Shown: positions 25,026 through 35,834, numbered from the stretch's first letter. The stretch: 64,000 bases of DNA from JAVVWB01 sp036652335 (GCA_036652335.1 JAVVWB010000002.1:1-64000), one strand, 5' to 3'. Notes: generated by a model not told the origin, from the sequence alone. Made by a program: numbers and translations.

Positions 25026-26501
25026 ATGAAAAATGCTCTTAACAATGAAAATTTGAAACTTAATTTATTCTTTAATATTGTTTATCAAGTTGTAACTGTT
25101 TTGACTCCATTGATTGTTATCCCAAAGTTATCACGTGTTTTTGGACCAAGTTATATAGGTTTAAAGAGTTATACGTTTTCAATTGTGTACTATTTCGCTG
25201 TTTTTGGCGTTTTAGGGCTTGATATGTATGGACAGAGAAAGATTGCGTTGGAAAAGGATGACATAGAGAGACGTAGTTCTAACTTCTGGACCATTTATCT
25301 GACTCGATTTATTTTGGTTAGCTTCAGTCTATTCCTTTTTGTTGTATATTTTATAAACTTTTCAAAAAATCCTTTTGAAAAATTTGTTTTTTCTTGTTGG
25401 ACTATTTATCTCGTAAGAGAAATGATAAATCCTATTTGGTTTTTACAAGGACTTGAAAAGTTTACATTGTTGTCGGTTTGCGAAATACTATCCCAAATAG
25501 CTTATGTCTCATGTGTGTATCTATTTGTAAATCAAAAGGAACAGCTCCCTTTATATGTGTGTATTTATACAATTATTCCGTTACTTATATCTTTGAACTA
25601 TTTTATAATAGTATTGCGACATGTTAACTTTGTTAAAATTAAGAAAAATGACATGTTCTTGATAATAAAAGAATCATTTGTATATTTTGTACCGACGATT
25701 GCTACTGCAATTTACTCTATGGCTGATAAAACAATGCTAGGTGTTTTCGATGTATACAAAGTATCAACTGGTTTATATGAATCAACGGAAAAACTCATTA
25801 AAGTTGCGTTGGCAATCTCAACCTCTTCTTTTACTATTATTAGAACAAGGATGTCGTATTTGTATGGCAAGGGAGCAATTGAACAATTCAAGTATAATAG
25901 CAGAAAATTCATTTCATTCTCCATGTTCTTGTGTTGGCCTATATTGTTTGCGATCGTTGGTATTGTAGAAGATTTTGTGCCTATTTTTTGGGGACAGGGT
26001 TTTAACGAAGTGATTGTTTTGTCATATCTCTTTGTATTAATAATTCCAGCTTTGATTGTGAGCGGACTATTGCAGGCAATGTACATATTCCCGTTGGGTT
26101 TACAAGGAACAATGAATTTATATTATGTAATAATTGCCACACTTAACGTTGTTATGAACTTAATTTTGATTTCATATTATGGAATTTGGGGAGCAATTAT
26201 TTCATCAATACTTGCGGAGAGTTTACTGGCTGTTATTTTAATTATTAAAGCTAGAAAAATTATTGAGACAAAGTTTTTTCTTTTTTACTCATGGAAGTAT
26301 ATCCTTGCCGCTGTGTTTATGCTAGGAGCAATGAAATTTGTTTCTGTTAGCGTGGATGCAAGCCCTATCTGTAAGCTTTGTTTTGAGTTTATAATCGCAG
26401 TTGTCACATACTTTAGTGGGTGTATCCTGCTTAGAGATAACTTTGTTGTTACTCAATCTAGGCAGTGTTTTTTGAAGTGTTATAGTTTTCTAAAGAGTTG
26501 A
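25026..26501 (+). CDS. Wzx-type polysaccharide flippase (copy 1)
   Basis: This 491-aa member of the MOP superfamily should flip undecaprenyl-linked repeat units to the periplasm. It has about 12-14 membrane segments and an N-terminus (PLIVIPKLSRVFGPSYIGL) typical of RfbX/Wzx proteins. The ATG at 25026 has GAGG upstream. It closes the first Wzy/Wzx module. Confidence 0.9.
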   Translation: MKNALNNENLKLNLFFNIVYQVVTVLTPLIVIPKLSRVFGPSYIGLKSYTFSIVYYFAVFGVLGLDMYGQRKIALEKDDIERRSSNFWTIYLTRFILVSFSLFLFVVYFINFSKNPFEKFVFSCWTIYLVREMINPIWFLQGLEKFTLLSVCEILSQIAYVSCVYLFVNQKEQLPLYVCIYTIIPLLISLNYFIIVLRHVNFVKIKKNDMFLIIKESFVYFVPTIATAIYSMADKTMLGVFDVYKVSTGLYESTEKLIKVALAISTSSFTIIRTRMSYLYGKGAIEQFKYNSRKFISFSMFLCWPILFAIVGIVEDFVPIFWGQGFNEVIVLSYLFVLIIPALIVSGLLQAMYIFPLGLQGTMNLYYVIIATLNVVMNLILISYYGIWGAIISSILAESLLAVILIIKARKIIETKFFLFYSWKYILAAVFMLGAMKFVSVSVDASPICKLCFEFIIAVVTYFSGCILLRDNFVVTQSRQCFLKCYSFLKS

Positions 26502-26559
26502 TTGTATTTTATATTTGTCTAGAAAGAAAAATTATTAAAAGATGGTGGGTGAGAATACT

Positions 26560-28380
26560 TTGCCGAAAAAAAACGTAATTTTATTAATAATTGATTCTTA
26601 TAACTACTCTAGAATTCGTTCAAATGATGAGGGGAAAAAAAGACTAGCCCCCTTTTTTAAAAAACTAGAAGAAAAGTCAATTTATGCAACAAATATGTTT
26701 TCTCAGGCTCCGTACACAGAAGCTGCAGAAATGTCTTTGTATTGTGGTCAAAATGTTCTTGATTATGGAGGCTACTTGAAGCGATTTGCAGATACACCTC
26801 TTACAATCTTTGAAGCATTTAAGTCAGCCGGATATGACACGTATTATAATTCATATCAACCTCAGTGTTTCCCATCAAGTGTTAAAAGAGGAATAACTGA
26901 TATATACAACAATGTAGGTTTTGATTTTAATGCAATATGGTCATATCGTTTAAGCTTATATTCTGAGATGTACAAGAAAAAAGAAATAACAAATAGGGAC
27001 TATCAAGATCTGGAAGATATTTTAGAAGATAATTTTAAAGAATGGTATAGTTTTATTGACGGATTAAGAAATAAAGACAAATCATTGGAAATGATATGTA
27101 AAAACAGTAAAACATATGATGAAGATTCTGTGAGAAAGTCTTTGGATATGGAGTATTCCAGATATCTCTTATCAAAGAAAAAATATATACAGGATATTCT
27201 TGAATTAGGATTTTCTCATCCACTCTTTTCTATTCCAGCTTATAAACAAGACAACAAAGTAACCTCAAAGAAAACGGTGGAATATGTTAGAAAAGAACTA
27301 TATTTTCCTTTTATAAAAATATATTTTTTAAATCTATATTACAATTTTAAAAACAATAAATTTCCATTCAAAAAAATGTTTAACTTACTTAAAGCTTATT
27401 TTCAAACGAGAAATTCTGCCAGCTTCAAAAATATATTAAAATTTTTATTTTATACGTTTAATATTTATTTTGACACGGATTTATTTGAAAGAATTTCAAA
27501 AAACTATTCATCTTTTAAAAATGCCCCAAGTATGGATACACACTGCAAACAATACTTTTCTTGGTTGAAAAAAAGGGTTTCCAATAACCCCTATTTTGCT
27601 TGTATACATGTAGATGATATACACAATCCTGAAATTTTTTTCACATATGATAGTGAAGATATTGATCAGCTGTCTCGTGAGATTTTAAATATAAAGAAAT
27701 TTTTGGGAAACATACCTAAAACATTTAAGGGATCAATAACACACGACTTATCTCTAATGTACATAAATAATATTTTTGAATCATTTGTGCATAAATTAGA
27801 GGAACTTGGGGCAATGGAAGATACCATTGTTTGTGTGACAGCAGATCATGGCTATTCTTTTTCGTATAATCCGGTAAGAGAATCATACATAACAAATTTT
27901 TATTTGGAAAATTATAGGGTGCCATTCTATTTATTTGGAGTAAATATCTCCCCATTACAAATTAGTTCATTGGTTGCATCTAAAGATATTCCTGTAACGC
28001 TATTGGATATTTGTAATTTAGATGTTGATAAATCTTTTACAGGCACTTCTCTGCTCACAAGTAGGGATACTAAAGATAATATTAACTATATAGAATACCT
28101 TGGAGGAGGTTGCCCGCATTTACTTAAAAGGGACTTACAGTTAGCTGTTTTTGATGATAGGTATATGATTGCGACGATACTTCCGTTGAGAGAAGCTATA
28201 ACAATAGATAAAATTCAATATATATATAACCTAAAGAAAGACCCCTTACAGAAGACCAATCTACTTACTGTCCCATCTTTTGATAAAAACGATATTATGT
28301 ATTTATTCAATAAAATGGAAAGAAGATTTGAGTCTCTAAAAGAGAAATATTTGAACGTAGGTGCTGATTTTGACAACTAA
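26560..28380 (+). CDS. Sulfatase / alkaline-phosphatase-superfamily transferase
   Basis: The product of about 606 aa has the fold markers of sulfatases and phospho-transferases: IDSYN at the N-terminus, a nucleophile-like Thr in APYTEAAE, and the metal site in TADHGYSF. The middle (about residues 130-330) is long and Lys/Phe-rich. A cytoplasmic location is likely because I see no signal peptide. It could transfer phosphoglycerol or phosphoethanolamine or cleave a sulfate; the LicD gene next door favours phospho-transfer. TTG at 26560 is preferred because GGTGAG lies just upstream; an ATG at 26542 is the alternative. Confidence 0.75.
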   Translation: MPKKNVILLIIDSYNYSRIRSNDEGKKRLAPFFKKLEEKSIYATNMFSQAPYTEAAEMSLYCGQNVLDYGGYLKRFADTPLTIFEAFKSAGYDTYYNSYQPQCFPSSVKRGITDIYNNVGFDFNAIWSYRLSLYSEMYKKKEITNRDYQDLEDILEDNFKEWYSFIDGLRNKDKSLEMICKNSKTYDEDSVRKSLDMEYSRYLLSKKKYIQDILELGFSHPLFSIPAYKQDNKVTSKKTVEYVRKELYFPFIKIYFLNLYYNFKNNKFPFKKMFNLLKAYFQTRNSASFKNILKFLFYTFNIYFDTDLFERISKNYSSFKNAPSMDTHCKQYFSWLKKRVSNNPYFACIHVDDIHNPEIFFTYDSEDIDQLSREILNIKKFLGNIPKTFKGSITHDLSLMYINNIFESFVHKLEELGAMEDTIVCVTADHGYSFSYNPVRESYITNFYLENYRVPFYLFGVNISPLQISSLVASKDIPVTLLDICNLDVDKSFTGTSLLTSRDTKDNINYIEYLGGGCPHLLKRDLQLAVFDDRYMIATILPLREAITIDKIQYIYNLKKDPLQKTNLLTVPSFDKNDIMYLFNKMERRFESLKEKYLNVGADFDN

Positions 28381-29191
28381 ATTACATGAAACTTTATTGG
28401 AAATACTTGATGTAGTTGACTCGATTTGTAAAAAACACAACATTCAATACTTTCTAGATTCTGGTACAGCTTTAGGGGCTTACCGTCACCATGGTTTTAT
28501 TCCGTGGGATGACGATATTGACATCGGTATGCTCTATGATGATTACGTTAGGTTCTTGAAAATCGCAACCCAAGAGTTACCAAAGGATTATTTTTTACAA
28601 GACACTTCCACGGAGAAAGAATGTCCTTATATTTTTGCTAAAGTACGTAAAAATGGAACATTATATATGGAATGGTGTAACAGAAATCTTGATATTAACC
28701 ATGGGGTTTATATAGATGTTTTCCCATATTACAAAACGCCACGAGATTTTAAAGAAAGAAAGAAGTTTTTAAGAGCTATGGAATGGATAGGACGTTTCTT
28801 CTACATAAGGACATCACCAGATAGAGATAAACGTTATGACGGTTCTATTCGGTGGTTTATTATTGCGTTCTTTAGGAGGGGGCTACACTACCTTTCATGC
28901 CTTATCCCTCGCTCAATCATGATTGAATTTATAACTAAGTATAGTAGAAAGTACAATGATGTCGTAGATGGATTATTTTCTCCGTACTACAAAAGTTTAA
29001 CAATCCCGAGTCAATATGTATGTTTTGAAAAATCGGATTTATTGCCAGTTAAAACACTAGCTTTTGAGAACAGGTGCTATCCTGTACCCAACAAGATTGA
29101 ATTATATCTAGAATGTGTTTATGGAAACTATATGCAAATGCCTCCAGAAAAAGAAAGGGTAGGACATCTACCATATAAAGCTACATATTAA
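28370..29191 (+). CDS. licD: LicD-family phosphotransferase
   Basis: LicD proteins transfer phosphocholine or related phospho-groups from CDP-alcohols to cell-surface glycans. The 273-aa protein carries the family core DSGTALGAYRHHGFIPWDDD with the metal-binding aspartates. The gene overlaps the end of the previous one by about 11 bp. TTG at 28370 has GGTG 6 bp upstream; GTG at 28361 is the alternative. The LicC-LicA fusion at 51376 would provide CDP-choline. Confidence 0.9.
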   Translation: MTTKLHETLLEILDVVDSICKKHNIQYFLDSGTALGAYRHHGFIPWDDDIDIGMLYDDYVRFLKIATQELPKDYFLQDTSTEKECPYIFAKVRKNGTLYMEWCNRNLDINHGVYIDVFPYYKTPRDFKERKKFLRAMEWIGRFFYIRTSPDRDKRYDGSIRWFIIAFFRRGLHYLSCLIPRSIMIEFITKYSRKYNDVVDGLFSPYYKSLTIPSQYVCFEKSDLLPVKTLAFENRCYPVPNKIELYLECVYGNYMQMPPEKERVGHLPYKATY

Positions 29192-29379
29192 ATTTAATTT
29201 TGAGGATAAGAAGAATGACTGCTACTTGCAAGTATATATAAGTTAAAGTGTCTAGTAGCGTTAGAAAGAATTGATAGTGACAGAAAAACTATTTCTTTAA
29301 TTATAGTAACTAAAAATTTGGGAATATAAAACCATAAATATAGATAAAATTATATATTACAACGGGGTAGCGATTACAG

Positions 29380-29991
29380 ATGTATACAAGATACATAAAG
29401 AGAATAATTGATATAACACTGTCTTTCCTGGGAATAGTTTTCTTATCCCCTTTGTTGCTGTATATAGTTTATAAAATAAAAGCAACCTCAAGGGGTCCTG
29501 TGTTTTTTAGGCAGAAAAGAATAGGTCTTCACAAAACTTACTTTGAAATATTGAAATTTAGAACAATGAGAATAGACACACCAAGTGATGTCCCGACTCA
29601 TTTATTAGAAGACCCAGAGCAGTACATAACATCTATTGGCAAATTTATGAGACGTACAAGTTTGGACGAATTGCCACAGATATTCAACATCCTAAAAGGT
29701 GAAATGTCCATAATTGGACCTAGACCATGTTTGTGGAATCAATATGACTTAATACAAGAACGGGACAAATATGGTGCAAATGATGTCGTCCCAGGACTCA
29801 CAGGTTGGGCACAGATAAATGGGCGTGATGAACTACCAATAGATGTCAAAGCAAAATTAGATGGTGAATATGTACGGCAGATGAGCTTTCTTTTCGACCT
29901 CAAGTGTTTTATTGGAACAATAATTTCTGTTGTAAAAAAAGACGGCGTGGTAGAGGGCGGGACAGGAACATTAGAGAAGAGAATTAAATAG
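29380..29991 (+). CDS. Initiating phosphoglycosyl transferase, copy 2 (CapM-like)
   Basis: The 203-aa monotopic enzyme has one N-terminal membrane helix, GPVFFRQKRIG, FKFRTMR, DELPQ and the C-terminal GLTGWAQINGRD. It differs from the first copy at 18416 and is more like the CapM/WcaJ-C group. It opens a second module that leads into the UDP-L-FucNAc genes. The 188-bp gap before it contains AT-rich DNA and no clear promoter. Confidence 0.9.
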   Translation: MYTRYIKRIIDITLSFLGIVFLSPLLLYIVYKIKATSRGPVFFRQKRIGLHKTYFEILKFRTMRIDTPSDVPTHLLEDPEQYITSIGKFMRRTSLDELPQIFNILKGEMSIIGPRPCLWNQYDLIQERDKYGANDVVPGLTGWAQINGRDELPIDVKAKLDGEYVRQMSFLFDLKCFIGTIISVVKKDGVVEGGTGTLEKRIK

Positions 29992-29996
29992 TTAAT

Positions 29997-31199
29997 ATGA
30001 AAATACTAGTATTTTGTCAATATTATTACCCAGAACAATTTAAAATAACAGAAATCTGTGAGAGACTTGTGTCTGACGGGCATACTGTCACCGTTGTGAC
30101 AGGATTACCAAATTATCCTGAAGGTATTGTCCCAAAAGAATATCGTTTTATGAAAAAAAGAAAAGAAATTATAAATGGAGTAAAAGTTCTTCGGAATTTT
30201 TTAATACCCAGGAAAAAGAGTACATTCTGTCTAGCTTTAAACTATGTGAGTTATGTTTTGAGTTCTTGTATGCGAGTAATGTTTCTTAAGAAAGAGTACG
30301 ATCTGGTTTTTGTTTATCAGTTATCACCAGTAACAATGGCATTGCCTGGTATTTTGTATAGCAAACTAGCAAAATGTAAGCTGTATCTTTACTGTTGTGA
30401 TATATGGCCAGAGTCAATTAAAACCGTAATAAAAGATGTTGATACCTTCTTTTACAAAGTAATAAAAAAACTTAGCGAATATATATATTCAAATTGTCAA
30501 TATATTGGGGTTTCCTCGATGTCATTTCTAAGCTATTTATCTGAGGAACATGGTATAGATATAGAAAAAATTAAATATATTCCACAACACTCAGAAAACT
30601 CTATCCTCTACAGAGAAGATCGAAAAATCTCCCCCAACGGGATAATATCTTTTGTTTTTATGGGTAATATAGGAAAGGCACAGAATATAGATTGTATAAT
30701 TAAAGCTGTAGAGTTACTAAAAGAGAGAAACGGTTTTAAAGTTCATTTTGTAGGCAGTGGCTCATATTATGATGAAGCAGTTAAATCTGTGAATGATAAA
30801 AAACTAAATAACATGATTGTTTTTCACGGCAGATTTCCCCAGGAAAAAATGCAATCATTTTATGATTTAGCGGATGTTTGTTTGTTGACTTTAAGAGCCG
30901 ACAATAAAACAGGATTAACAGTGCCGTCTAAGTTGCAAGGCTATATGGCTACAGGGAAAATGGTACTTGCTTCTATTGACGGAGATGCCAAGAGGATCAT
31001 AGAAGACTCTGGGTGCGGTATATGTGTTCCTGCTGGGGACTATGTCGCACTTTCTACTGCCATGTTAGACATTATTGTTAATTATGATACGTATAAAGAT
31101 TATGGTGCTAGAGGAAGAGATTACTTCCAGAAAAATTTTACAATAGAGAAGTACATTGAAGAGACAGAACTGATTTTACATAGATTGAAAGGGATGTAG
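29997..31199 (+). CDS. Glycosyltransferase WbuB/CapL-like (putative L-FucNAc transferase)
   Basis: The 400-aa GT4 enzyme begins with QYYYPEQFKITEICE and TGLPNYPEG, motifs characteristic of the WbuB group of L-fucosaminyltransferases. The C-terminal domain has the donor-binding GLTVPSKLQGYMATGK. It sits directly before capEFG, which make UDP-L-FucNAc, so transfer of L-FucNAc is a reasonable inference. Confidence 0.87.
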   Translation: MKILVFCQYYYPEQFKITEICERLVSDGHTVTVVTGLPNYPEGIVPKEYRFMKKRKEIINGVKVLRNFLIPRKKSTFCLALNYVSYVLSSCMRVMFLKKEYDLVFVYQLSPVTMALPGILYSKLAKCKLYLYCCDIWPESIKTVIKDVDTFFYKVIKKLSEYIYSNCQYIGVSSMSFLSYLSEEHGIDIEKIKYIPQHSENSILYREDRKISPNGIISFVFMGNIGKAQNIDCIIKAVELLKERNGFKVHFVGSGSYYDEAVKSVNDKKLNNMIVFHGRFPQEKMQSFYDLADVCLLTLRADNKTGLTVPSKLQGYMATGKMVLASIDGDAKRIIEDSGCGICVPAGDYVALSTAMLDIIVNYDTYKDYGARGRDYFQKNFTIEKYIEETELILHRLKGM

Positions 31200-31201
31200 T
31201 T

Positions 31202-32224
31202 ATGTTCAAAAACAAAACATTACTAATTACAGGTGGTACAGGTTCTTTCGGTCATGCTGTACTTAATAGATTTTTGGATACGGATATAAAAGAAATCCGC
31301 ATTTTTTCTCGTGACGAGAAAAAACAAGATGACATGAGAACGGAATATCATAATAATGGGAAAATTAAATTTTATATTGGTGATGTTAGAGACATACAAA
31401 GTGTTAAAAATGCTATGCATAGTGTTGATTATGTCTTTCATGCTGCAGCTTTAAAACAAGTCCCATCATGTGAATTTTTCCCTCTTGAAGCTGTAAAAAC
31501 AAATGTATTGGGTACTGAAAACGTACTTACAGCTTCTATTGAAGCAGGAGTAAAGAAAGTCATATGTCTTTCTACGGACAAAGCTGCCTACCCAATAAAT
31601 GCTATGGGCACATCAAAGGCTATGATGGAAAAGGTTGTTGTTGCAAAGTCTAGAACAGTAAACCCTAAAGTTACAACAGTTTGTTGTACACGCTATGGTA
31701 ATGTGATGGCATCACGTGGATCAGTAATACCACGATTTATAGAACAAATAAGAACAAATAACCCTATAACAATTACAGAGCCATCAATGACACGTTTCAT
31801 AATGAGTTTGGAAGAAGCTGTTGAATTGGTTATCTTTGCATTTGAACATGCTCAAAATGGAGACATTATGGTACAGAAAGCACCTGCATGCACAATAGAA
31901 GTATTGGCAGATGCAGTAAAAGAATTATTCCCAGGAAAGACTGAAACAGTAATAATTGGACCACGTCATGGAGAAAAAAGGTACGAAACACTCTTAACTA
32001 AAGAAGAGTGCTTAAATGCAGAAGACATGGGAAATTTTTACAGAGTTCCATGTGACAAAAGAGATTTGAACTATGAGAAATACTTTGACACAGGTGATAA
32101 GAAAGCTACAAATATAGACGAATTTAACTCTGAGAATACTAAAATTCTTACTGTTGAAGAAGTAAAGCAAAAGCTTATGTTTCTTGATTATATAAAAGAA
32201 GAATTGGCTAAGTGGGAGTATTGA
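31202..32224 (+). CDS. capE: CapE/FnlA, UDP-GlcNAc 4,6-dehydratase/5-epimerase
   Basis: This is the first step of UDP-L-FucNAc synthesis. The 340-aa SDR enzyme has TGGTGSFGHAV at the N-terminus, AAALKQVPSCE, STDKAAYPINAMGTSK at the active site and RYGNVMASRGSVIP. The soluble, short form separates it from the membrane enzyme at 15269. It lies 2 bp after the glycosyltransferase gene and overlaps nothing. Confidence 0.94.
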   Translation: MFKNKTLLITGGTGSFGHAVLNRFLDTDIKEIRIFSRDEKKQDDMRTEYHNNGKIKFYIGDVRDIQSVKNAMHSVDYVFHAAALKQVPSCEFFPLEAVKTNVLGTENVLTASIEAGVKKVICLSTDKAAYPINAMGTSKAMMEKVVVAKSRTVNPKVTTVCCTRYGNVMASRGSVIPRFIEQIRTNNPITITEPSMTRFIMSLEEAVELVIFAFEHAQNGDIMVQKAPACTIEVLADAVKELFPGKTETVIIGPRHGEKRYETLLTKEECLNAEDMGNFYRVPCDKRDLNYEKYFDTGDKKATNIDEFNSENTKILTVEEVKQKLMFLDYIKEELAKWEY

Positions 32225-32226
32225 GT

Positions 32227-33348
32227 ATGAAAATATTAGTTACTGGAGCCAAAGGATTTATAGGCAAAAACCTCATTGCTAATTTAAAAAACAAAAAATA
32301 TGAAGAAATTTTTGAACATGATGTAGATACTGACTACAGAGAACTTGAACGCAATCTACTTGAATGTGACTTTGTCTTCCATTTGGCAGGAATAAACAGG
32401 CCTAAAGATGTTAACGAATTTATGTCCGGTAACTATGATTTTACAAATGATATTTTGGAAAAATTAGAAAAGAACAACAATAAAAGTCCGATAGTTTTTG
32501 CCTCGTCTATTCAGGCAGAACTGGATAATCCGTATGGAAAAAGCAAAAAAGCAGGAGAAAACGTACTAAAAAACTATTCTTTAAAAACAGGTGCCCCTAT
32601 ATTTATATACAGATTCCCCAACGTGTTTGGTAAGTGGTGTCGTCCAAACTACAACAGTGTAGTTGCTACTTTCTGTAATAACATCGCAAATGATTTACCA
32701 ATACAGATAAATAACAGAGATACTAACCTTAATTTGATTTACATAGATGACCTTGTTGAAGAACTTATAAATACACTTGTAAGTAATGCAACTGTAGGTG
32801 AAGATGGATATTATGACGTATGTCCTCAGTATAATGTAACCTTAGGGGAACTTGCTGATTTCATTTATTCTTTTAAAAAAAGCAGAACGGATTTATCAAT
32901 TCCTAACATGGCGGATGCATTTACAAAGAAACTTTATGCTACATATCTAAGCTACTTGCCTATAGATAAATTATCATATGAAATTAAAATGAATGTTGAT
33001 GACAGGGGTAGCTTTACAGAAATAATAAGGACAGCAGAAAGAGGACAGTTTTCCGTAAATGTTGCAAAACCAGGAATTACAAAGGGTAATCACTGGCACA
33101 ACACAAAGAACGAAAAATTTCTTGTTGTTTTTGGAAGAGCAAAGATAAGTTTCCGCAAAGTAGGAGAAACAGAAGTTTTTGATTACTTTGTGTCAGGAGA
33201 AAAAATGGAAGTTGTAGATATTCCCACAGGATATACTCACAACATAACAAACATAGGCGAAAGTGACTTGGTTACATTTATGTGGTGTAACGAATGCTTT
33301 GATCCCAATAGACCAGATACATATTTTTTGCCTGTAGAAGTGGAGTGA
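32227..33348 (+). CDS. capF: CapF/FnlB, bifunctional 3-epimerase/reductase for UDP-L-TalNAc
   Basis: CapF reduces the CapE product to UDP-N-acetyl-L-talosamine with NADPH. The 373-aa protein joins an SDR domain (TGAKGFIGKN at the start) to a C-terminal cupin domain with the metal-binding NHWHNTKNEKF near residue 287. GGGAG at 32214-32218 supports the ATG at 32227. It starts 2 bp after capE. Confidence 0.95.
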   Translation: MKILVTGAKGFIGKNLIANLKNKKYEEIFEHDVDTDYRELERNLLECDFVFHLAGINRPKDVNEFMSGNYDFTNDILEKLEKNNNKSPIVFASSIQAELDNPYGKSKKAGENVLKNYSLKTGAPIFIYRFPNVFGKWCRPNYNSVVATFCNNIANDLPIQINNRDTNLNLIYIDDLVEELINTLVSNATVGEDGYYDVCPQYNVTLGELADFIYSFKKSRTDLSIPNMADAFTKKLYATYLSYLPIDKLSYEIKMNVDDRGSFTEIIRTAERGQFSVNVAKPGITKGNHWHNTKNEKFLVVFGRAKISFRKVGETEVFDYFVSGEKMEVVDIPTGYTHNITNIGESDLVTFMWCNECFDPNRPDTYFLPVEVE

Positions 33349-33355
33349 TATAAAT

Positions 33356-34495
33356 ATGAGCAAATTAAAATTGATCACAATTGTAGGGACGAGACCCGAA
33401 GTAATCCGTCTGGCTGCTACAATAAAAAAATGTGATAAATACTTTAATCAAATTTTAGTCCATACAGGTCAGAACTATGATTATGAACTTAATCAAGTGT
33501 TCTTTGAAGACTTAGGACTTCGAGCTCCTGATTATTACTTAAACTCTGTGGGTGGACACCTTGGAGAAACAATTGGAAACATAATTGCTTCAAGCTATAA
33601 ACTAATGACAGAAGTTAATCCGGATGCGCTTTTAATTCTTGGAGATACGAATTCATGCCTTTCTGCAATATCTGCAAAAAGACTGCACATACCAATATTC
33701 CACATGGAAGCAGGAAACAGATGCTTTGATGAATGTCTTCCAGAAGAGACAAACAGAAGAATAGTGGACCATATCTCTGACATAAATATGTGTTACAGCG
33801 AACATGCAAGAAGATACTTGAACTATGAGGGAACTGCGAAAGAAAGAACATATGTAACAGGTTCTCCTATGGCTGAAGTTTTAACAGAAAACTTTGAAAA
33901 TATAAAAAACTCAAAAATACATGAAAAATTAGGTTTAGAAAAAGGCAAATATATATTGCTTTCTGCTCATAGAGAAGAAAATATAGATACAGAAGAAAAT
34001 TTCTTTAGCTTGATGAATGCGATAAATGCAATGGCAGAGAAATACGATATGCCCATGCTTTACTCATGCCATCCAAGAAGTGCTAAGTTTATAGAAAAAC
34101 GCAACTTTAAATTTGACAGTAGAGTAATACAGAGCAAACCATTAGGATTTCATGATTATAACTGCTTGCAAATGAATGCCTTTGCTGTTGTAAGTGACAG
34201 TGGCACATTGCCGGAAGAAAGCAGTTTCTTCTTGTCAAAGGGCTTTCCTCTCTCTGCTGTTTGCATAAGAACATCTACTGAACGTCCTGAAGCTTTGGAC
34301 AAATGCAACTTTATAATTGCTGGCATTACAACAGAAGAAGTATTGCAAGCTGTTGATACTGCTGTGGAAATGACTAAAAATGGTGACCTAGGGATCCCAG
34401 TGCCATACTATACAGAAGATGTATCAAATAAAGTCATAAAAATAATTCAAAGTTACACTGGAATTGTTAATAAAACGGTCTGGAGAAAACAATGA
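33356..34495 (+). CDS. capG: CapG/FnlC, UDP-L-TalNAc 2-epimerase (WecB family)
   Basis: This is the last step to UDP-L-FucNAc. The 379-aa protein has VGTRPEVIR at the N-terminus, HTGQNYDY, EAGNRCFDE and SAHREENID, all typical of the hydrolysing/non-hydrolysing 2-epimerase fold. GGAGTGA lies 8 bp before the ATG. With capE and capF it forms a complete three-gene pathway. Confidence 0.94.
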   Translation: MSKLKLITIVGTRPEVIRLAATIKKCDKYFNQILVHTGQNYDYELNQVFFEDLGLRAPDYYLNSVGGHLGETIGNIIASSYKLMTEVNPDALLILGDTNSCLSAISAKRLHIPIFHMEAGNRCFDECLPEETNRRIVDHISDINMCYSEHARRYLNYEGTAKERTYVTGSPMAEVLTENFENIKNSKIHEKLGLEKGKYILLSAHREENIDTEENFFSLMNAINAMAEKYDMPMLYSCHPRSAKFIEKRNFKFDSRVIQSKPLGFHDYNCLQMNAFAVVSDSGTLPEESSFFLSKGFPLSAVCIRTSTERPEALDKCNFIIAGITTEEVLQAVDTAVEMTKNGDLGIPVPYYTEDVSNKVIKIIQSYTGIVNKTVWRKQ

Positions 34496-35628
34496 AGTCA
34501 CCAGAGAAATCAACAAGAAAACATGCAAGCAGAATATTTGTATATGATATAGCTGCAGAGTCTGGCGGGGCTTTGAGTGTATTACGTGACTATCATGATC
34601 AAGCCATGGATTTGAATAGGGCTGACATAGAATGGTATTTTGCTATAAGCACACCAAATTTGCAAAGCACGAGCAACATAAAAATCTTGCGTTTCCCGTG
34701 GATTAAGAAGAGTATTTTGCATCGGGCCTTTTTTGATTATATTTACTCTAACTATATTTTAAATAAGTATAAAATAGATTATGTTGTTTCTTTGCAAAAT
34801 ATCACATTACCATTCTGTTCAAAGCCTCAAATTGTGTCTTTGCACAATGTTTTACCGCTATCGCCATGTAATATTGCCATCATGGGGGCTCTTAAGGCTG
34901 TAATAAAACAATTTTTTGTAAATATGCGGATATGCAAGTCTTTGAAAAAAGCTGATGCTGTTATAGCACCTGCAAAATGGATAAGAGATGAGTATGTTAG
35001 AAAATTTGCTTTAGAAAAAGAAAAATGGTTTATTGCTCCGATGAGAATGGATTATGTCCCAGAGAAAAAATGTATTGGGATCAAAAAAAACGATATAGGC
35101 TTTTTTTATCCATCTTTTGTAATTCCATACAAAAGCCATAATGTTATTCTTAGGGCATTTAGATTACTGCAAGATAGAGGAATAAGAGCGCATGCAATTT
35201 TTACTGACTATGCGGACAGAAATAAATTGACAAAGACAATAAGTAATTACATAAGGAGAAACAATCTAGCTATAAATTTTGTTGGCTGTCTAACTAGAGA
35301 AGAAGTTTATGATTGTTATTCAAAAATGGTTCTTTTATTTCCTTCTTTTATAGAAACAGATGCATTGCCTCTAAAAGAAGCTATGGTCGCAAATTGTTAC
35401 ATAATAGCAGCTGATACACTGTTTTCTAGAGAGATTTTGGATGATTACCCTAACTGTGATTTCTTCAAAGTAGATGATGCTACTGTATTAAGTTTAAAAA
35501 TAGAAAAAATACTACAGAAGGACCTTGTTGTTAACGAAGTTGCCCCTGTTAACCAAAGTTATATTTCGCGACCTGTTTTATGTTTGGACATAATAGAAAA
35601 AATTCGACCGAGAAAATTAACTTTGTAA
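34492..35628 (+). CDS. Glycosyltransferase, GT4 family
   Basis: The 378-aa protein has an N-terminal region with AAESGGALSVLRDY (acceptor side). The C-terminal donor domain has YKSHNVILRAF and the EX7E-like region in IETDALPLKEAM. It overlaps capG by 4 bp (ATGA). It probably adds the next sugar to the repeat unit. A 206-bp gap without a recognisable gene follows. Confidence 0.82.
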   Translation: MKSPEKSTRKHASRIFVYDIAAESGGALSVLRDYHDQAMDLNRADIEWYFAISTPNLQSTSNIKILRFPWIKKSILHRAFFDYIYSNYILNKYKIDYVVSLQNITLPFCSKPQIVSLHNVLPLSPCNIAIMGALKAVIKQFFVNMRICKSLKKADAVIAPAKWIRDEYVRKFALEKEKWFIAPMRMDYVPEKKCIGIKKNDIGFFYPSFVIPYKSHNVILRAFRLLQDRGIRAHAIFTDYADRNKLTKTISNYIRRNNLAINFVGCLTREEVYDCYSKMVLLFPSFIETDALPLKEAMVANCYIIAADTLFSREILDDYPNCDFFKVDDATVLSLKIEKILQKDLVVNEVAPVNQSYISRPVLCLDIIEKIRPRKLTL

Positions 35629-35834
35629 TGACATATGCCCTCATTAACAAAGTCTACCATGCTTTAAAAAAATTTGTATTGGTGTTTTATTCTTGTCTGA
35701 GGAGTTCTATGTTACACAATCTTTGTATTTTGATTGTGAAGTCAAGAGAGACTTTGTGACTATAAAAATACAACTTTTTGATCCGTATGACAGCAATTCA
35801 CTTAAAGACATTCTGGAAAAAGGAATTAAAAACA